From Cellvibrio sp. pealriver (GTDB lineage: Bacteria; Pseudomonadota; Gammaproteobacteria; Pseudomonadales; Cellvibrionaceae): a DNA stretch of 64,000 nucleotides. The notes beneath the pieces were generated by a model. The model was given only the letters and a program-made list of their open reading frames with translations. It was not told the DNA's origin and ran no database searches. Positions 52,183 to 60,480 of this stretch are shown here, one piece after another. The stretch's first letter is position 1; the number at the start of each line of letters is the position of its first letter. Location: contig NZ_KQ236688.1 of assembly GCF_001183545.1 (NCBI RefSeq), positions 1,269,149 through 1,333,148 on the forward strand, given 5' to 3'. The translations under genes were made by a program, and so were the position numbers.

Positions 52183-52428
52183 TTAGTTTTCTCCACACAG
52201 TTCTTTGGCTTCAAGCTCAGCAAGTGCTTTGGCACCGTTGTCGTTCCCACTAGATACAGTCAAGGTTCCTGATTTTCCGTTATTACACGTGTACTTATAT
52301 GTGTAATTGAAATTACCGGGACCGCCTGCTGGAACTTTCTTAACAAGGGTAACTGTCGCTGCGTATGTAGTTGTCGCAACAAAAAAAATTGCTGCAAGTA
52401 ATACAACAGATTTCATGACGTTTTTCAT
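52183..52428 (-). CDS. Small secreted protein
   Basis: 81 residues: signal peptide SVVLLAAIFFVATTTYAA, then about 58 mature residues rich in Gly, Asn and Thr with two Cys (YTCNNGKSG and KELCGEN) that could form a disulfide. AGGAGATAC precedes the start. Unrecognised. It lies downstream of no obvious partner and reads toward the frameshifted Cys-rich gene, 69 bases away. Confidence 0.65.
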   Translation of the reverse strand: MKNVMKSVVLLAAIFFVATTTYAATVTLVKKVPAGGPGNFNYTYKYTCNNGKSGTLTVSSGNDNGAKALAELEAKELCGEN

Positions 52429-52768
52429 AATGTATCTCCTTGGATGAATACCTTAATTGGGCGAAATAACACTTAATGCCCTTTAAAAGCTCTACAGGCA
52501 TTTATAACTAATATTCCAGACAACCTAAAGATGATCAGGAAGAGCCTATATGCGACTTACATCTTTATTCAAATTTTGACCAACAATCTAGCTCTTTAAA
52601 ATTGTTATTCTTGCTCTCCTAAATTAATGATACTTCCTTGTAACATGGAACTCCAATTACACACCATTACATGTTTCTATCTATTTACTGCCACTTTGAA
52701 TTACAGATTATTACCGCAACGGTTAAAAGCATTAGCAGAAATTTTTTAATGCATTTTTAAACATTATC
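52429..52768. other. AT-rich intergenic region
   Basis: No gene, repeat or structured RNA recognised in these 340 bases, which precede the SoxR-type promoter of the acetyltransferase gene. Confidence 0.6.
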
Positions 52769-52799
52769 TTGACCTCAAGTTAGCTTGAGGATTTATAGT
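52769..52799 (+). promoter_or_regulatory. SoxR-type promoter of the acetyltransferase gene
   Basis: TTGACC and TATAGT are 19 bases apart with an 18-bp near-palindrome CCTCAAGTTAGCTTGAGG (52773-52790, only the central pair differs) in between. Typical SoxR site: CCTCAAG-N4-CTTGAGG in a stretched spacer. It lies 46 bases before the nat-like ATG. Confidence 0.88.
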
Positions 52800-52844
52800 G
52801 CTTTGGTGTTGTTCGCCAAATAAGTTCTATCAAGAGGCTGTTTA

Positions 52845-53660
52845 ATGAAAAATGTTTCTGCTTACTTTAATCACATTCAATATGGTGATGAAACTTCCCC
52901 TACTTTAGATGTGCTTTACAAGCTACATCGTCAACATACGCATACTATTCCGTTTGAAAACTTATCTTCTTTTACGGGGGCTGAGGTGCGGATTGATGCT
53001 CCATCGATCCTGGAAAAATTTACCGTTCAAAAACGTGGTGGATATTGCTTTGAGCACAATACGGTGTTGCAGTATGTGTTGGAGCAAATTGGATTTAAAA
53101 CTACCGGGCTTGCCGCGCGAGTGCGATTGAATGTGGCGGATGATGTTGTGACTCCGCGCAGCCATATGTTCTTGCTGGTTGAAGCAGATGGTGAGCAGTG
53201 GATTGCGGATACCGGGTTTGGTGGAATGTCGTTAACGGTACCTATCCGGTTTGTTGTTGATGAAATCCAAACAACCCCACATGGCCAATACCGCTTGACT
53301 TGCAATGGTGATTTTTATTGTCTTGAAGCTAATGTTCAAAATGAATGGAAAATGTTGTACGTATTTGATTTAACAGCGCACCATCACATAGATTATGAAG
53401 TATATAACTGGTACGTATCGCGCCACCCTAATTCGCATTTTGTGAGTAGTTTGGTTGCTGCACGAGCAGACAAAGACGGCAGGCATACGTTGAGCAATAC
53501 ACAATATTCTTTTTACGCTTTGAACGGGGAAACACAAAAAATACAATTGCAGTCTGTTGCTGATATTAAATCCGTGCTTGGTAATAAGTTTTATATCTGC
53601 ACGGATGGTGTAAAAGGTTTGGATGAGCGATTGAACGCACTTATGAGTGATAACCATTAA
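52845..53660 (+). CDS. Arylamine N-acetyltransferase
   Basis: 271 residues, GAGG 8 bases before the ATG. Catalytic triad of the NAT family is complete: Cys in [10 protein letters not shown] (~residue 69), His in PRSHMFLLV (~107), Asp in WIADTGFGG (~123). The N-terminal IPFENLSSF is also typical. NATs acetylate aromatic amines and hydrazines from acetyl-CoA in the cytosol. Convergent with soxR (4-base overlap at the ends) and preceded by a SoxR-type promoter, so it is probably induced by redox-active aromatic compounds. Confidence 0.95.
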   Translation: MKNVSAYFNHIQYGDETSPTLDVLYKLHRQHTHTIPFENLSSFTGAEVRIDAPSILEKFTVQKRGGYCFEHNTVLQYVLEQIGFKTTGLAARVRLNVADDVVTPRSHMFLLVEADGEQWIADTGFGGMSLTVPIRFVVDEIQTTPHGQYRLTCNGDFYCLEANVQNEWKMLYVFDLTAHHHIDYEVYNWYVSRHPNSHFVSSLVAARADKDGRHTLSNTQYSFYALNGETQKIQLQSVADIKSVLGNKFYICTDGVKGLDERLNALMSDNH

Positions 53661-54115
53661 GGCCGCTCAAGAATTCGTGCCCCTGCGCCATCCTGCCCTA
53701 ATATGTCATCTGGGTTGCGCAAGGGGCAATCTTTAAGGGATAGACATCCACAGCCAATACAACTATTTAATTCATCGCGCAGGCGCTGTAATTTTTGAAT
53801 GCGATCATCCAGATTTTCCTGCCACTTGGCAGCCGCCCTGCTCCATTGCGCTTCGCTTAATTTGCTATCGGGTTGATAGCGCCCAAGTACATCCTGTATT
53901 TCTCCCAAGGGAATTCCCACGCGCTGCGCCACTTTAATAATGGCAATGTAGCGCAAAACTCCGGGTGCATAGCGTCGTTGGTTGCCTGCATTACGCGTGC
54001 TAACAATAAGCCCTTTTGATTCATAAAAATGAATAGTCGATACCGCAACACCGCTGCGCCGGGCGACTTCGCCCACACTGAGTTCTCGCACCGGGGCAAG
54101 ATTTTTTTTAGCCAT
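53657..54115 (-). CDS. soxR: SoxR redox-sensing MerR-family regulator
   Basis: 152 residues, the usual SoxR length. MerR HTH ([27 protein letters not shown]), then the [2Fe-2S] cluster motif [12 protein letters not shown] (C-x2-C-x-C-x5-C). Oxidation of the cluster by redox-cycling compounds activates target promoters. Two matching sites are near: one between soxR and the SnoaL-like gene, one before the acetyltransferase. Its own start has GAGG 8 bases upstream within the operator. Confidence 0.96.
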   Translation of the reverse strand: MAKKNLAPVRELSVGEVARRSGVAVSTIHFYESKGLIVSTRNAGNQRRYAPGVLRYIAIIKVAQRVGIPLGEIQDVLGRYQPDSKLSEAQWSRAAAKWQENLDDRIQKLQRLRDELNSCIGCGCLSLKDCPLRNPDDILGQDGAGARILERP

Positions 54116-54119
54116 GCTA

Positions 54120-54171
54120 TTGACCTCAAGTTAACTTGAGGATTTATAAAGGCAGCCGATGCGTTTGGCAA
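54120..54171. promoter_or_regulatory. Divergent soxR / SnoaL-like promoter with SoxR box
   Basis: Plus strand: TTGACC (54120-54125), perfect 18-bp palindrome CCTCAAGTTAACTTGAGG (54124-54141), TATAAA (54145-54150), 19-base spacer. Minus strand: TTGCCA (54171-54166), 17-base spacer, TATAAA (54148-54143), giving a soxR transcript that starts near the operator. So one box can activate the gene to the right and govern soxR itself. Confidence 0.8.
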
Positions 54172-54232
54172 GCAAAAATGCAACTGCCAAAAGCCTTGGT
54201 AATTGACCAACTCTCAATCAAGGGGTTTAACG

Positions 54233-54706
54233 ATGCTTTGCGAGCAGGATGAATCATTGTTGCGCGATACTGAACTACAGGTTAGTAACTTCCTTCATGC
54301 TATTTTTAGCAACCAATATCCCAATCAAGACAAACATGCGCTGCTTGAAAGCAACTTGTCCGCACAAATTCAATGCATTGGATTTCCAGAATTCAACCCA
54401 CAAAATTTGATGGAGTTCAGCGGATTTTTAAATTACCTGCACGATGTTTTCAAATACTCCAATTACGCCATTGAAACCCTGATGTTTGATGAACAGAGCG
54501 CGTTGCTGCGCTTTACCATTCAAGGTGTTCACCATGAAGAATTTATGGGATTAGCCGCATCTGGCGGAATTATTAAATTTACGGCAATTACCCATTTTAA
54601 AATGTGTAACAACCGCATCACCGAAATTTTGATGCACAACAAGGCATTGGTGTTAACAACCACCAAAGGCCATGTTTATCAATTGAAAAGCATGGATATT
54701 GGATAA
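54233..54706 (+). CDS. SnoaL/NTF2-like small protein in the SoxR regulon
   Basis: 157 residues from the ATG after AAGGGG; a TTG 30 bases earlier is in frame. The length, the helical start and the strand pattern (NYAIETLMFDEQSALLRFTIQGV, then FTAITHFKMCNNRITEILMHN) suit the SnoaL/NTF2-like fold of cyclases and small-molecule-binding proteins. No catalytic residues can be named. Expressed from the SoxR-type promoter, so probably deals with redox-active compounds. Followed by a hairpin terminator. Confidence 0.65.
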   Translation: MLCEQDESLLRDTELQVSNFLHAIFSNQYPNQDKHALLESNLSAQIQCIGFPEFNPQNLMEFSGFLNYLHDVFKYSNYAIETLMFDEQSALLRFTIQGVHHEEFMGLAASGGIIKFTAITHFKMCNNRITEILMHNKALVLTTTKGHVYQLKSMDIG

Positions 54707-54711
54707 CAAAA

Positions 54712-54734
54712 AAGGCCTTTCGTTGAAAGGCCTT
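54712..54734 (+). terminator. Terminator after the SnoaL-like gene
   Basis: AAGGCCTTT-CGTTG-AAAGGCCTT, 5 bases after the stop, followed shortly by GTTTTT. Confidence 0.85.
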
Positions 54735-54786
54735 AGGGGTGTTTTTACTGGATGGTTTTAAATAGATAAAATTTTATTGGTGGCTA

Positions 54787-55647
54787 TTAAAACCTGCACG
54801 CTTTCGGATTATCTTTCACAAAATAACGTTTGTAGTTTTTTGCTTTTTTATCCATGCAGCCTTCCAGGTTTAGTAGACGGACTTTGCGGAATTCAGCCGG
54901 TGCAGTTTCCGCTTGTAGTGCGATGTAGCCGTGATCGTTTGGGGTGCGGTCATCCCACTGCAGGCCGGTGTATTCCAGTACTTTTTTGCCGTTAATAAAG
55001 TGCTCGGCTTTTTCGCTGCCGTGCACAACCAATTCAGCAGTTACCCATTGGTCGCCGTGATAGGTTTCGCTGCTGGAATTGATAATGTGATCTTCGGTAA
55101 ATTTTCCGTTATAGACAACGTGTGTGCCCGGTGTGCAGAGGTTGCCGGTTGAACGGGCATCTTTACCGTTGCCGCCTAATAATTGGTATTCCATGCTGCC
55201 AGGAAAATCCTGATCCAATGCCATGGTTTTAGGATCTTGCGCGTGATACATAATGCCGTTATTGCGCCATGCCCATGCGGGGCCGCCTTTGACTTGCTCA
55301 CCGACAAAGCGATATTCCAACAGAATTTTGTAATGCGAAAATGAGCCCGCATTAGAAAAAATATGGCCAAAGCGCCCGCCGAATTCGTCGTAGTTATCGT
55401 AACGCACTTGCATCACGCCATCTTTCACACGGAAGGTATCCAGCGCATTTTCGCCCAATGGATAACCACGAATTTTGATCGTCCAATTACTCAGGTCTTT
55501 ACCGTTGAATAACTCAATCCACTCTTCCTGGTCGGGCGAGGATGCAGGTTGTGCGTTTGATTGAATGGAGGGGGCAGTCGCTGCAAAAGCCATCTGGCCG
55601 AGCAATACGGTCAGTGCAATCAAGGAACGGGTAACGCAGTGAGTCAT
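54787..55647 (-). CDS. DUF1080 secreted hydrolase (3-keto-disaccharide hydrolase family)
   Basis: 286 residues with a signal peptide ending near FAATAP. Core DUF1080 concanavalin-like domain: EEWIELFNGKDLSNWTIKIRG near residue 42, GGPAWAWRNNGIMYHAQ, PGSMEYQLLGG, INGKKVLEYTGL and GYIALQAETAPAEFRKVRLLNLE. Family members bind or cleave sugars, including keto-disaccharides. Four Cys in the tail (EGCMDKK, NPKACRF) may bridge. Acts outside the cytoplasm. Matches a saccharolytic host; substrate unknown. Confidence 0.9.
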   Translation of the reverse strand: MTHCVTRSLIALTVLLGQMAFAATAPSIQSNAQPASSPDQEEWIELFNGKDLSNWTIKIRGYPLGENALDTFRVKDGVMQVRYDNYDEFGGRFGHIFSNAGSFSHYKILLEYRFVGEQVKGGPAWAWRNNGIMYHAQDPKTMALDQDFPGSMEYQLLGGNGKDARSTGNLCTPGTHVVYNGKFTEDHIINSSSETYHGDQWVTAELVVHGSEKAEHFINGKKVLEYTGLQWDDRTPNDHGYIALQAETAPAEFRKVRLLNLEGCMDKKAKNYKRYFVKDNPKACRF

Positions 55648-55770
55648 TTGTAGTCCTCTCGTTTATCGCTGTGGTCTTATGGTTATTGATATGAGCCTTT
55701 AGAGGCTGACACCAATTTACCTTAATTATCAGATAAATAGGAGGAAATTTACAAAACCAAACCGAGAGGA

Positions 55771-56664
55771 TCAGGTGGTGGGCAGGAATGCCTCTCCATA
55801 GAGAGCGTCGTAGCTGGATTCTTTTATCACATCGCAGCCGACACTTTTTAAGAATATCCGCTGGCCTTGGGAAATATCGCTACCGGCGTAGACATACCAA
55901 GCCTGCTTGGCGCGCTCAGGAAAGGTTTTGAAATATTTGGCACGTTCGATCAACAGCCAGCGTAGAAATATTTCTGAGGTATCAAGCCCCAGGCCGAGAA
56001 AAAGTAAATCGCAATTAAAAATACTATGCAGCCAGGTGTTTTCACCGTTCCAGATTTTGCTGTCATTATCGCCATATAAACGACCGGGGTTGCCTTTATG
56101 GATCAACGCCCTCGCCCGCTCTACCGAGCCCATATAATGGCTCAACCCCAAACGAATACTGCGCGAATATCGCTGCATACCGTTGATATGCCAAATAGCA
56201 AATTCACGTGCGACATTAGTAACAGGTGCAGGCGCAAAACAACTGCTCCAGGGATAAAAATCCGTAAAGCGTTGGCCGTCGGCGTGATGTAAATGTAATG
56301 CCAAACAATCGGATAACGTCTCATCAAAATTGGTGGTCAGTATTGGTGTATTGTGTGTTTTTGCCCAGTTCACAATCGCATGGTGATGAGGCTTTGCGTT
56401 CCATCCGGTAAGAAAATCGCAAAATTCTTTTTGCAGATTTTTTTCTTTTAATTGGCTGCTTAAATCCAGCGCATCGTAAAATTCGGTTAACGAAATACCT
56501 AATGGAATTGCTTGCGCATCTTCCTGCGTATGTTTTTCCCATAACTCCAGCAACATGGCATCCCATGAGTTAATGCCTGCATCGCTGTTATAACGGTTAA
56601 TGCCGTTGCCAATAATCAGAGCAAGTTGTTGATGGTATTGCTGGGTAATGGTTTTTAAATTCAT
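55771..56664 (-). CDS. SIR2-like domain protein
   Basis: 297 residues. NAD-binding Rossmann-like features of the SIR2-like (SIR2_2) family: ALIIGNGINRY near residue 16, ILTTNFDETLSD near 108, IWHINGMQRYSRS near 160, LLFLGLGLDTSEIFLRWLL near 230. Proteins of this kind are NADases in several anti-phage systems (Thoeris, SIR2-APAZ, DSR), but here no such partner is present. Instead it overlaps by 4 bases (ATGA) a membrane glycosyltransferase-like gene. Defence is therefore a hypothesis. Confidence 0.78.
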   Translation of the reverse strand: MNLKTITQQYHQQLALIIGNGINRYNSDAGINSWDAMLLELWEKHTQEDAQAIPLGISLTEFYDALDLSSQLKEKNLQKEFCDFLTGWNAKPHHHAIVNWAKTHNTPILTTNFDETLSDCLALHLHHADGQRFTDFYPWSSCFAPAPVTNVAREFAIWHINGMQRYSRSIRLGLSHYMGSVERARALIHKGNPGRLYGDNDSKIWNGENTWLHSIFNCDLLFLGLGLDTSEIFLRWLLIERAKYFKTFPERAKQAWYVYAGSDISQGQRIFLKSVGCDVIKESSYDALYGEAFLPTT

Positions 56665-58124
56665 TCGCGCACATGCTCGCTTTCTATAACGGCTTCACAA
56701 TCACGCCACATAAAATCCCCCGCAGGATTTTGCACCAGTATCCGGTCAGACAATGGTTTTCCTTTCGCTTCGCAGGTATGCGTGAGTATCACACTGCCTT
56801 TTGCCAACCCCAAGCGCCATTCAATACCTTGCACGCCCAAGGCTGCAAATTGGTGTTCATTGGCAATGCTAACCAACAAAGGCACAGAAACTGGATGTTG
56901 TTGTAGATATTCCACTTGTCGCTCTGCCCAAAAAGCGCGATCAATCACGGCTGGATATTCTGCCGAGCGCGTGCCCTGCACTGCAATGAGCGATGAAATA
57001 CCTACCAATAACAATCCGATTTTAAGTTTGCTTGCAACCAATAGCGCGCGTGCGACTAACAACAATGGCAAGATCATCGCGACTGCTGCGTAATATTCAT
57101 AAGCTTGGTCGGCCAATACAAAATAAGGGCCATAAGCGATAACTAAAAATGCCAATGCGGCCAGCCATTGAATGAGAGTGAACGCAGGTTTTAATGTGCG
57201 CAGGCTGATCCAATAGACTATCGCCATTGGAATAAAACAGACTGCAGCCCACAGGCTGCCTATCCAAAAGCGTTCAGTGACTATCATGCGTAAGGCTTCA
57301 CGCGGAACGTTAAAAATCCATGCGGAAAAACTCAGGGAGTTGATGGTGATATTTTTTCCCAGCGTGAGTCCATATGCTGAATGGCGGTTAGGCGTGAACT
57401 CTTTATAAAAATATAGCCACACCACACAAATACCCACGCAGATAAACCATATGGCGACATCCATTTTTTTATAGGATTGTTGTTTATGTAGAAAAAGCGC
57501 GAGCACAACCACTAAAGCAGGAATCAAAATCGCAGGTTCTTTGCTGAATAACGATAGCAATTGCAGTAACGGTAAACTGAGCAGTGCCAACCAACGTTTA
57601 GTGCCTTGCATTCGCGGTAATGCAATCCAAACAGCAAGTGTAATGCTTAAAAAGAAAACCAATGTGGGGCTGTTCATGGCCGCCACCCAATGCAGCGGCA
57701 AATAGGTCACTATGTGCACGGCATGCAGCGCAGCAGTGAGTAACGCAATCAGCAGCGGTTGTTGCCACTGCATCGCCCGCGCAAATTGGTAGGTAAATAT
57801 CGCAATACCGGCGAGCGATAATAATGTCAGGCACCAGGAATAGATGTGTGAATACAGTAAATTGCCTTGAAGAACTTGCTCTACAAACCGCCAGCCAGTA
57901 TCCATACTTAATGGCCGCCAAAATCCGGTTTGCGATTCAGAGATAAACGGCAACCACCAAGAGTCGCCATTTAACCGCGCATCACGCGCTTGGGTTAGAA
58001 AAAAATAATCATCGCCCCAGAAAGGAATAAATAACGAGGGAACCCAAAGCACAAGGGCAAACAGGCTAAATAAGCCGAGGCAAACATAAGCAGATTTTTG
58101 TGCTTGGGTAATATGGGTAAACAA
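56661..58124 (-). CDS. Polytopic membrane protein, GT-C glycosyltransferase-like
   Basis: 487 residues, about 11-12 membrane helices. First periplasmic loop has FWGDDYFFLTQ with acidic residues where GT-C enzymes keep the catalytic Asp; then FWRPLSMDTG and SKEPAILIPALV, also characteristic. GT-C enzymes transfer sugars from lipid-linked donors. The C-terminal ~90 residues are periplasmic with QVEYLQQHPVSVPL and a single disulfide-capable pair. Translation continues into the SIR2-like gene by overlap, suggesting a joint function that is not obvious. Preceded 11 bases upstream by the zinc-ribbon membrane protein. Confidence 0.75.
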   Translation of the reverse strand: MFTHITQAQKSAYVCLGLFSLFALVLWVPSLFIPFWGDDYFFLTQARDARLNGDSWWLPFISESQTGFWRPLSMDTGWRFVEQVLQGNLLYSHIYSWCLTLLSLAGIAIFTYQFARAMQWQQPLLIALLTAALHAVHIVTYLPLHWVAAMNSPTLVFFLSITLAVWIALPRMQGTKRWLALLSLPLLQLLSLFSKEPAILIPALVVVLALFLHKQQSYKKMDVAIWFICVGICVVWLYFYKEFTPNRHSAYGLTLGKNITINSLSFSAWIFNVPREALRMIVTERFWIGSLWAAVCFIPMAIVYWISLRTLKPAFTLIQWLAALAFLVIAYGPYFVLADQAYEYYAAVAMILPLLLVARALLVASKLKIGLLLVGISSLIAVQGTRSAEYPAVIDRAFWAERQVEYLQQHPVSVPLLVSIANEHQFAALGVQGIEWRLGLAKGSVILTHTCEAKGKPLSDRILVQNPAGDFMWRDCEAVIESEHVRE

Positions 58125-58135
58125 AGAGCTGCCTT

Positions 58136-58708
58136 TTAAATAGTAATTTTGTAGGTTTTTAAACGCGCGATTTCATCAGTTGCAATACGCTCTTGCTCAG
58201 TAGCGATGTTGTTGAGATCCACATTCGGATACACAGCCGAGAATCCTGCAGCTTGGTCACTAACACTAAGACCACCTACCCGATTAAAGTGATCTTGAAT
58301 GAGCGTTTGTATCGCCGGTTCTTTTGCATAGGTGCTTTTGAGGGCATCGATGTTACTTACAAAATCAATTGCCCCTATTTTTCCAGTCACAAATCGGTTG
58401 ATATGACTTAAATCGCTATTGCGTGCATTAATCGCCTCTGCCACACCAATATCATCCACATAAAACCGGCGATAGCGATAGTACAGAATCAACAGCACAA
58501 CCAGTAACACAGCCGGAACACCGTACTGCACAGTCTCAGGGAATGACTTTAATAAATTAGGCAAAAATACCGGCAAAAAAATTCCAATAATGTGCGCAGC
58601 ACTCCACGTAAAACGCAAAGGTGCTTTGCAATCCAAACAGGTAAATTGTTCACCTTGTAACTTTTTTAAATTACGCGATCCACAACAGGGACAAGTACCT
58701 AATTTCAT
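58136..58708 (-). CDS. Zinc-ribbon membrane protein, unknown role
   Basis: 190 residues. N-terminal zinc ribbon GTCPCCGSRNLKKL and FTCLDCKAPLRF (C-x2-C twice), two membrane helices (IIGIFLPVFLPNLL, YGVPAVLLVVLLILYY) and a cytoplasmic or periplasmic helical tail. Similar layouts are common among small hypothetical proteins; no name can be given. The next gene in the direction of reading is the GT-C-like protein 11 bases away. Confidence 0.7.
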   Translation of the reverse strand: MKLGTCPCCGSRNLKKLQGEQFTCLDCKAPLRFTWSAAHIIGIFLPVFLPNLLKSFPETVQYGVPAVLLVVLLILYYRYRRFYVDDIGVAEAINARNSDLSHINRFVTGKIGAIDFVSNIDALKSTYAKEPAIQTLIQDHFNRVGGLSVSDQAAGFSAVYPNVDLNNIATEQERIATDEIARLKTYKITI

Positions 58709-58774
58709 CTTAGCAATTCCTTTAGTTTTGTTATCAATAATGTTGTTATCAGCATGTCGTTATTAATGCGTTCG

Positions 58775-59527
58775 TTAGCCCGCACGTGTTGCCAATATCG
58801 CGTTGATATCCAATGGTTCGCGATACAGAGCAAATTCAGTTTCGTGAGTTTGGATAGCGAGTATGGACATGCGGTCGGCAAGTTCGTTGCCTTGTACACC
58901 TACATGGCCATTCACATGCAACACTTGCACGCTGTTTTTCAGGGTTTGATGTAATGCGTAAATCGCTTGGATCAATTCAAGGTTTTTAATCTCACCGCCC
59001 TTCTTTTTCCAGCCGGCTTTTTCCCAACCAATCGCCCACACAGTTACGCATTGGATCGCGTATTGCGAGTCAGAAAATACTGCGGCGGTTTTGCCTTGGG
59101 CGATGTCGTGTTGGGCAATTAATAATCCTTGGTGGAGCGCATTTAATTCGGCAGTGTTGTTAGTCCCCATCGGGTTATACAACCCATACCACAGCTCCGC
59201 CAATTTCCCATCGCGATAAACCGCCACGCCTGATCCTGCTTCACCTGGGTTTGGTTCGCAGCCGCCATCAGTAAATATTTTTACCTGCTGCGGCAATGCA
59301 TTTACTTCAGCGGCATTATAAGTTTTAACCTTATTTGCACTCGGCGCAGCACGGCCAGTCCCCGCTGTCGGTTTAGCACCACCAAACGCCGCCTCGGCTT
59401 CTTCACGGCTCAAAAACGATTTATAACGCGCCCCCACAAATCCATCGACATGTTTCTTACACGTAGCCCAATCCGTAAAAATCCCCGTCTCACGCCCCGC
59501 CCATACTACGTAAAATTTTGAAGCCAT
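58775..59527 (-). CDS. rnhA: Ribonuclease HI with N-terminal viroplasmin-like domain
   Basis: 250 residues. Residues ~1-50 (KFYVVWAGRETGIFTDWATCKKHVDGF and YKSFLSREEAEAAF) are the caulimovirus viroplasmin-like RNA/DNA hybrid binding domain of eukaryote-like RNases HI. The RNase H domain begins VKIFTDGGCEPNPGEAG with the catalytic Asp; Glu in NTAELNALHQGL, Asp in AVFSDSQYAIQ and Asp in GNELADRMSI complete the site. It cleaves RNA in RNA-DNA hybrids. Linker residues 55-75 are Ala/Gly-rich. Confidence 0.95.
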   Translation of the reverse strand: MASKFYVVWAGRETGIFTDWATCKKHVDGFVGARYKSFLSREEAEAAFGGAKPTAGTGRAAPSANKVKTYNAAEVNALPQQVKIFTDGGCEPNPGEAGSGVAVYRDGKLAELWYGLYNPMGTNNTAELNALHQGLLIAQHDIAQGKTAAVFSDSQYAIQCVTVWAIGWEKAGWKKKGGEIKNLELIQAIYALHQTLKNSVQVLHVNGHVGVQGNELADRMSILAIQTHETEFALYREPLDINAILATRAG

Positions 59528-59666
59528 TAGTGTCTCTCAATTAATGCTTGAATAAATAATCATATATAGAGTTTTCTAATTTATGAAAGACGTAACTAGC
59601 TGACAACTGAGCCAGCAGTACATGTTAAAGAATTATATAAATGATGAAAGCTGAAGACCAAAAAAG

Positions 59667-60467
59667 CTAAAAAGAATAAGGGTTAACATTTTTTGTCATC
59701 TTCACAGCAGCATCTTTAAATTCTTGAGATTTATTCTTGGTAAGCAAGAACAACAATTCCATTTCCTCACAAAATTCTGCAAGATCAAGCGAGGCCTTAT
59801 ACTTTAGGATTCCTGAATTTTCAGAATCAATTAAACGAAAATGTGCATTAACAATGTATTCAACATAAAACCTAATTCTTAATGTCATCATTATATGCTC
59901 TTTGAATTCGCTGTGCGCTCCCTGCTGTAAGCTTTTGGTGTTCCACTCCCGAATAAAAAGGTTTTCTGTGTGCTCCGATATGGAAAATAGTAGTTGCTTT
60001 AGGTTTTTCTTGGGAAAGCCATTTTCGAAAAAATAATTCATAAATGACTCCGTCTTGTAATCTCCCTCGTGCATAAAACCATATTTTCTGTTTAACTCTT
60101 GATGGATTTTTTCTTTGGTTGAACTAATAGCCATAGATATTTTCTTTATTTTTTCGTGTAAATTTGATTCAGCAACAATCTCCAGCTGCCTATTGTTATT
60201 GTGAAATGTGTTAATAAGAAGAACGATTGTTACAAAACCAAATATGGGATTTAATATCCCTCCAATATAATCACCAAATTGACCAAACTGCTCAGCACTT
60301 CCTAATTTCTTAGGATCAACATATGAAGATGCCAAGTAAACCCCTACAAGACATAAGCCAATGAGAAATGCAAGCAATACAAATGCTACTGAATAATTTT
60401 TTTTGTTAAGAAAATACCAAATAACTGCACTCGAAAAAATAAACACTATTAATAAAAATAAAAGCAT
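59667..60467 (-). CDS. Putative phage abortive-infection membrane protein (putAbiC-like)
   Basis: 266 residues. Two N-terminal membrane helices (LLFLLIVFIFSSAVIWYF, VAFVLLAFLIGLCLVGVY), then FGDYIGGILNPIFGFVTIVLLINTF, the G-D-x-x-G-G-x-x-N-P-x-F pattern typical of putative AbiC-type proteins, and a long cytoplasmic helical domain. AT-rich compared with its neighbours and not linked functionally to them, which suggests recent acquisition. The assignment rests on this motif only. Confidence 0.62.
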   Translation of the reverse strand: MLLFLLIVFIFSSAVIWYFLNKKNYSVAFVLLAFLIGLCLVGVYLASSYVDPKKLGSAEQFGQFGDYIGGILNPIFGFVTIVLLINTFHNNNRQLEIVAESNLHEKIKKISMAISSTKEKIHQELNRKYGFMHEGDYKTESFMNYFFENGFPKKNLKQLLFSISEHTENLFIREWNTKSLQQGAHSEFKEHIMMTLRIRFYVEYIVNAHFRLIDSENSGILKYKASLDLAEFCEEMELLFLLTKNKSQEFKDAAVKMTKNVNPYSF

Positions 60468-60480
60468 AAGATCCTCATCA

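Noticed and set aside
55771..56664. Complete known SIR2 defence system (Thoeris or DSR)
   Set aside because: No TIR protein, Argonaute, APAZ or second effector is adjacent, and the domain alone is not enough for the name.
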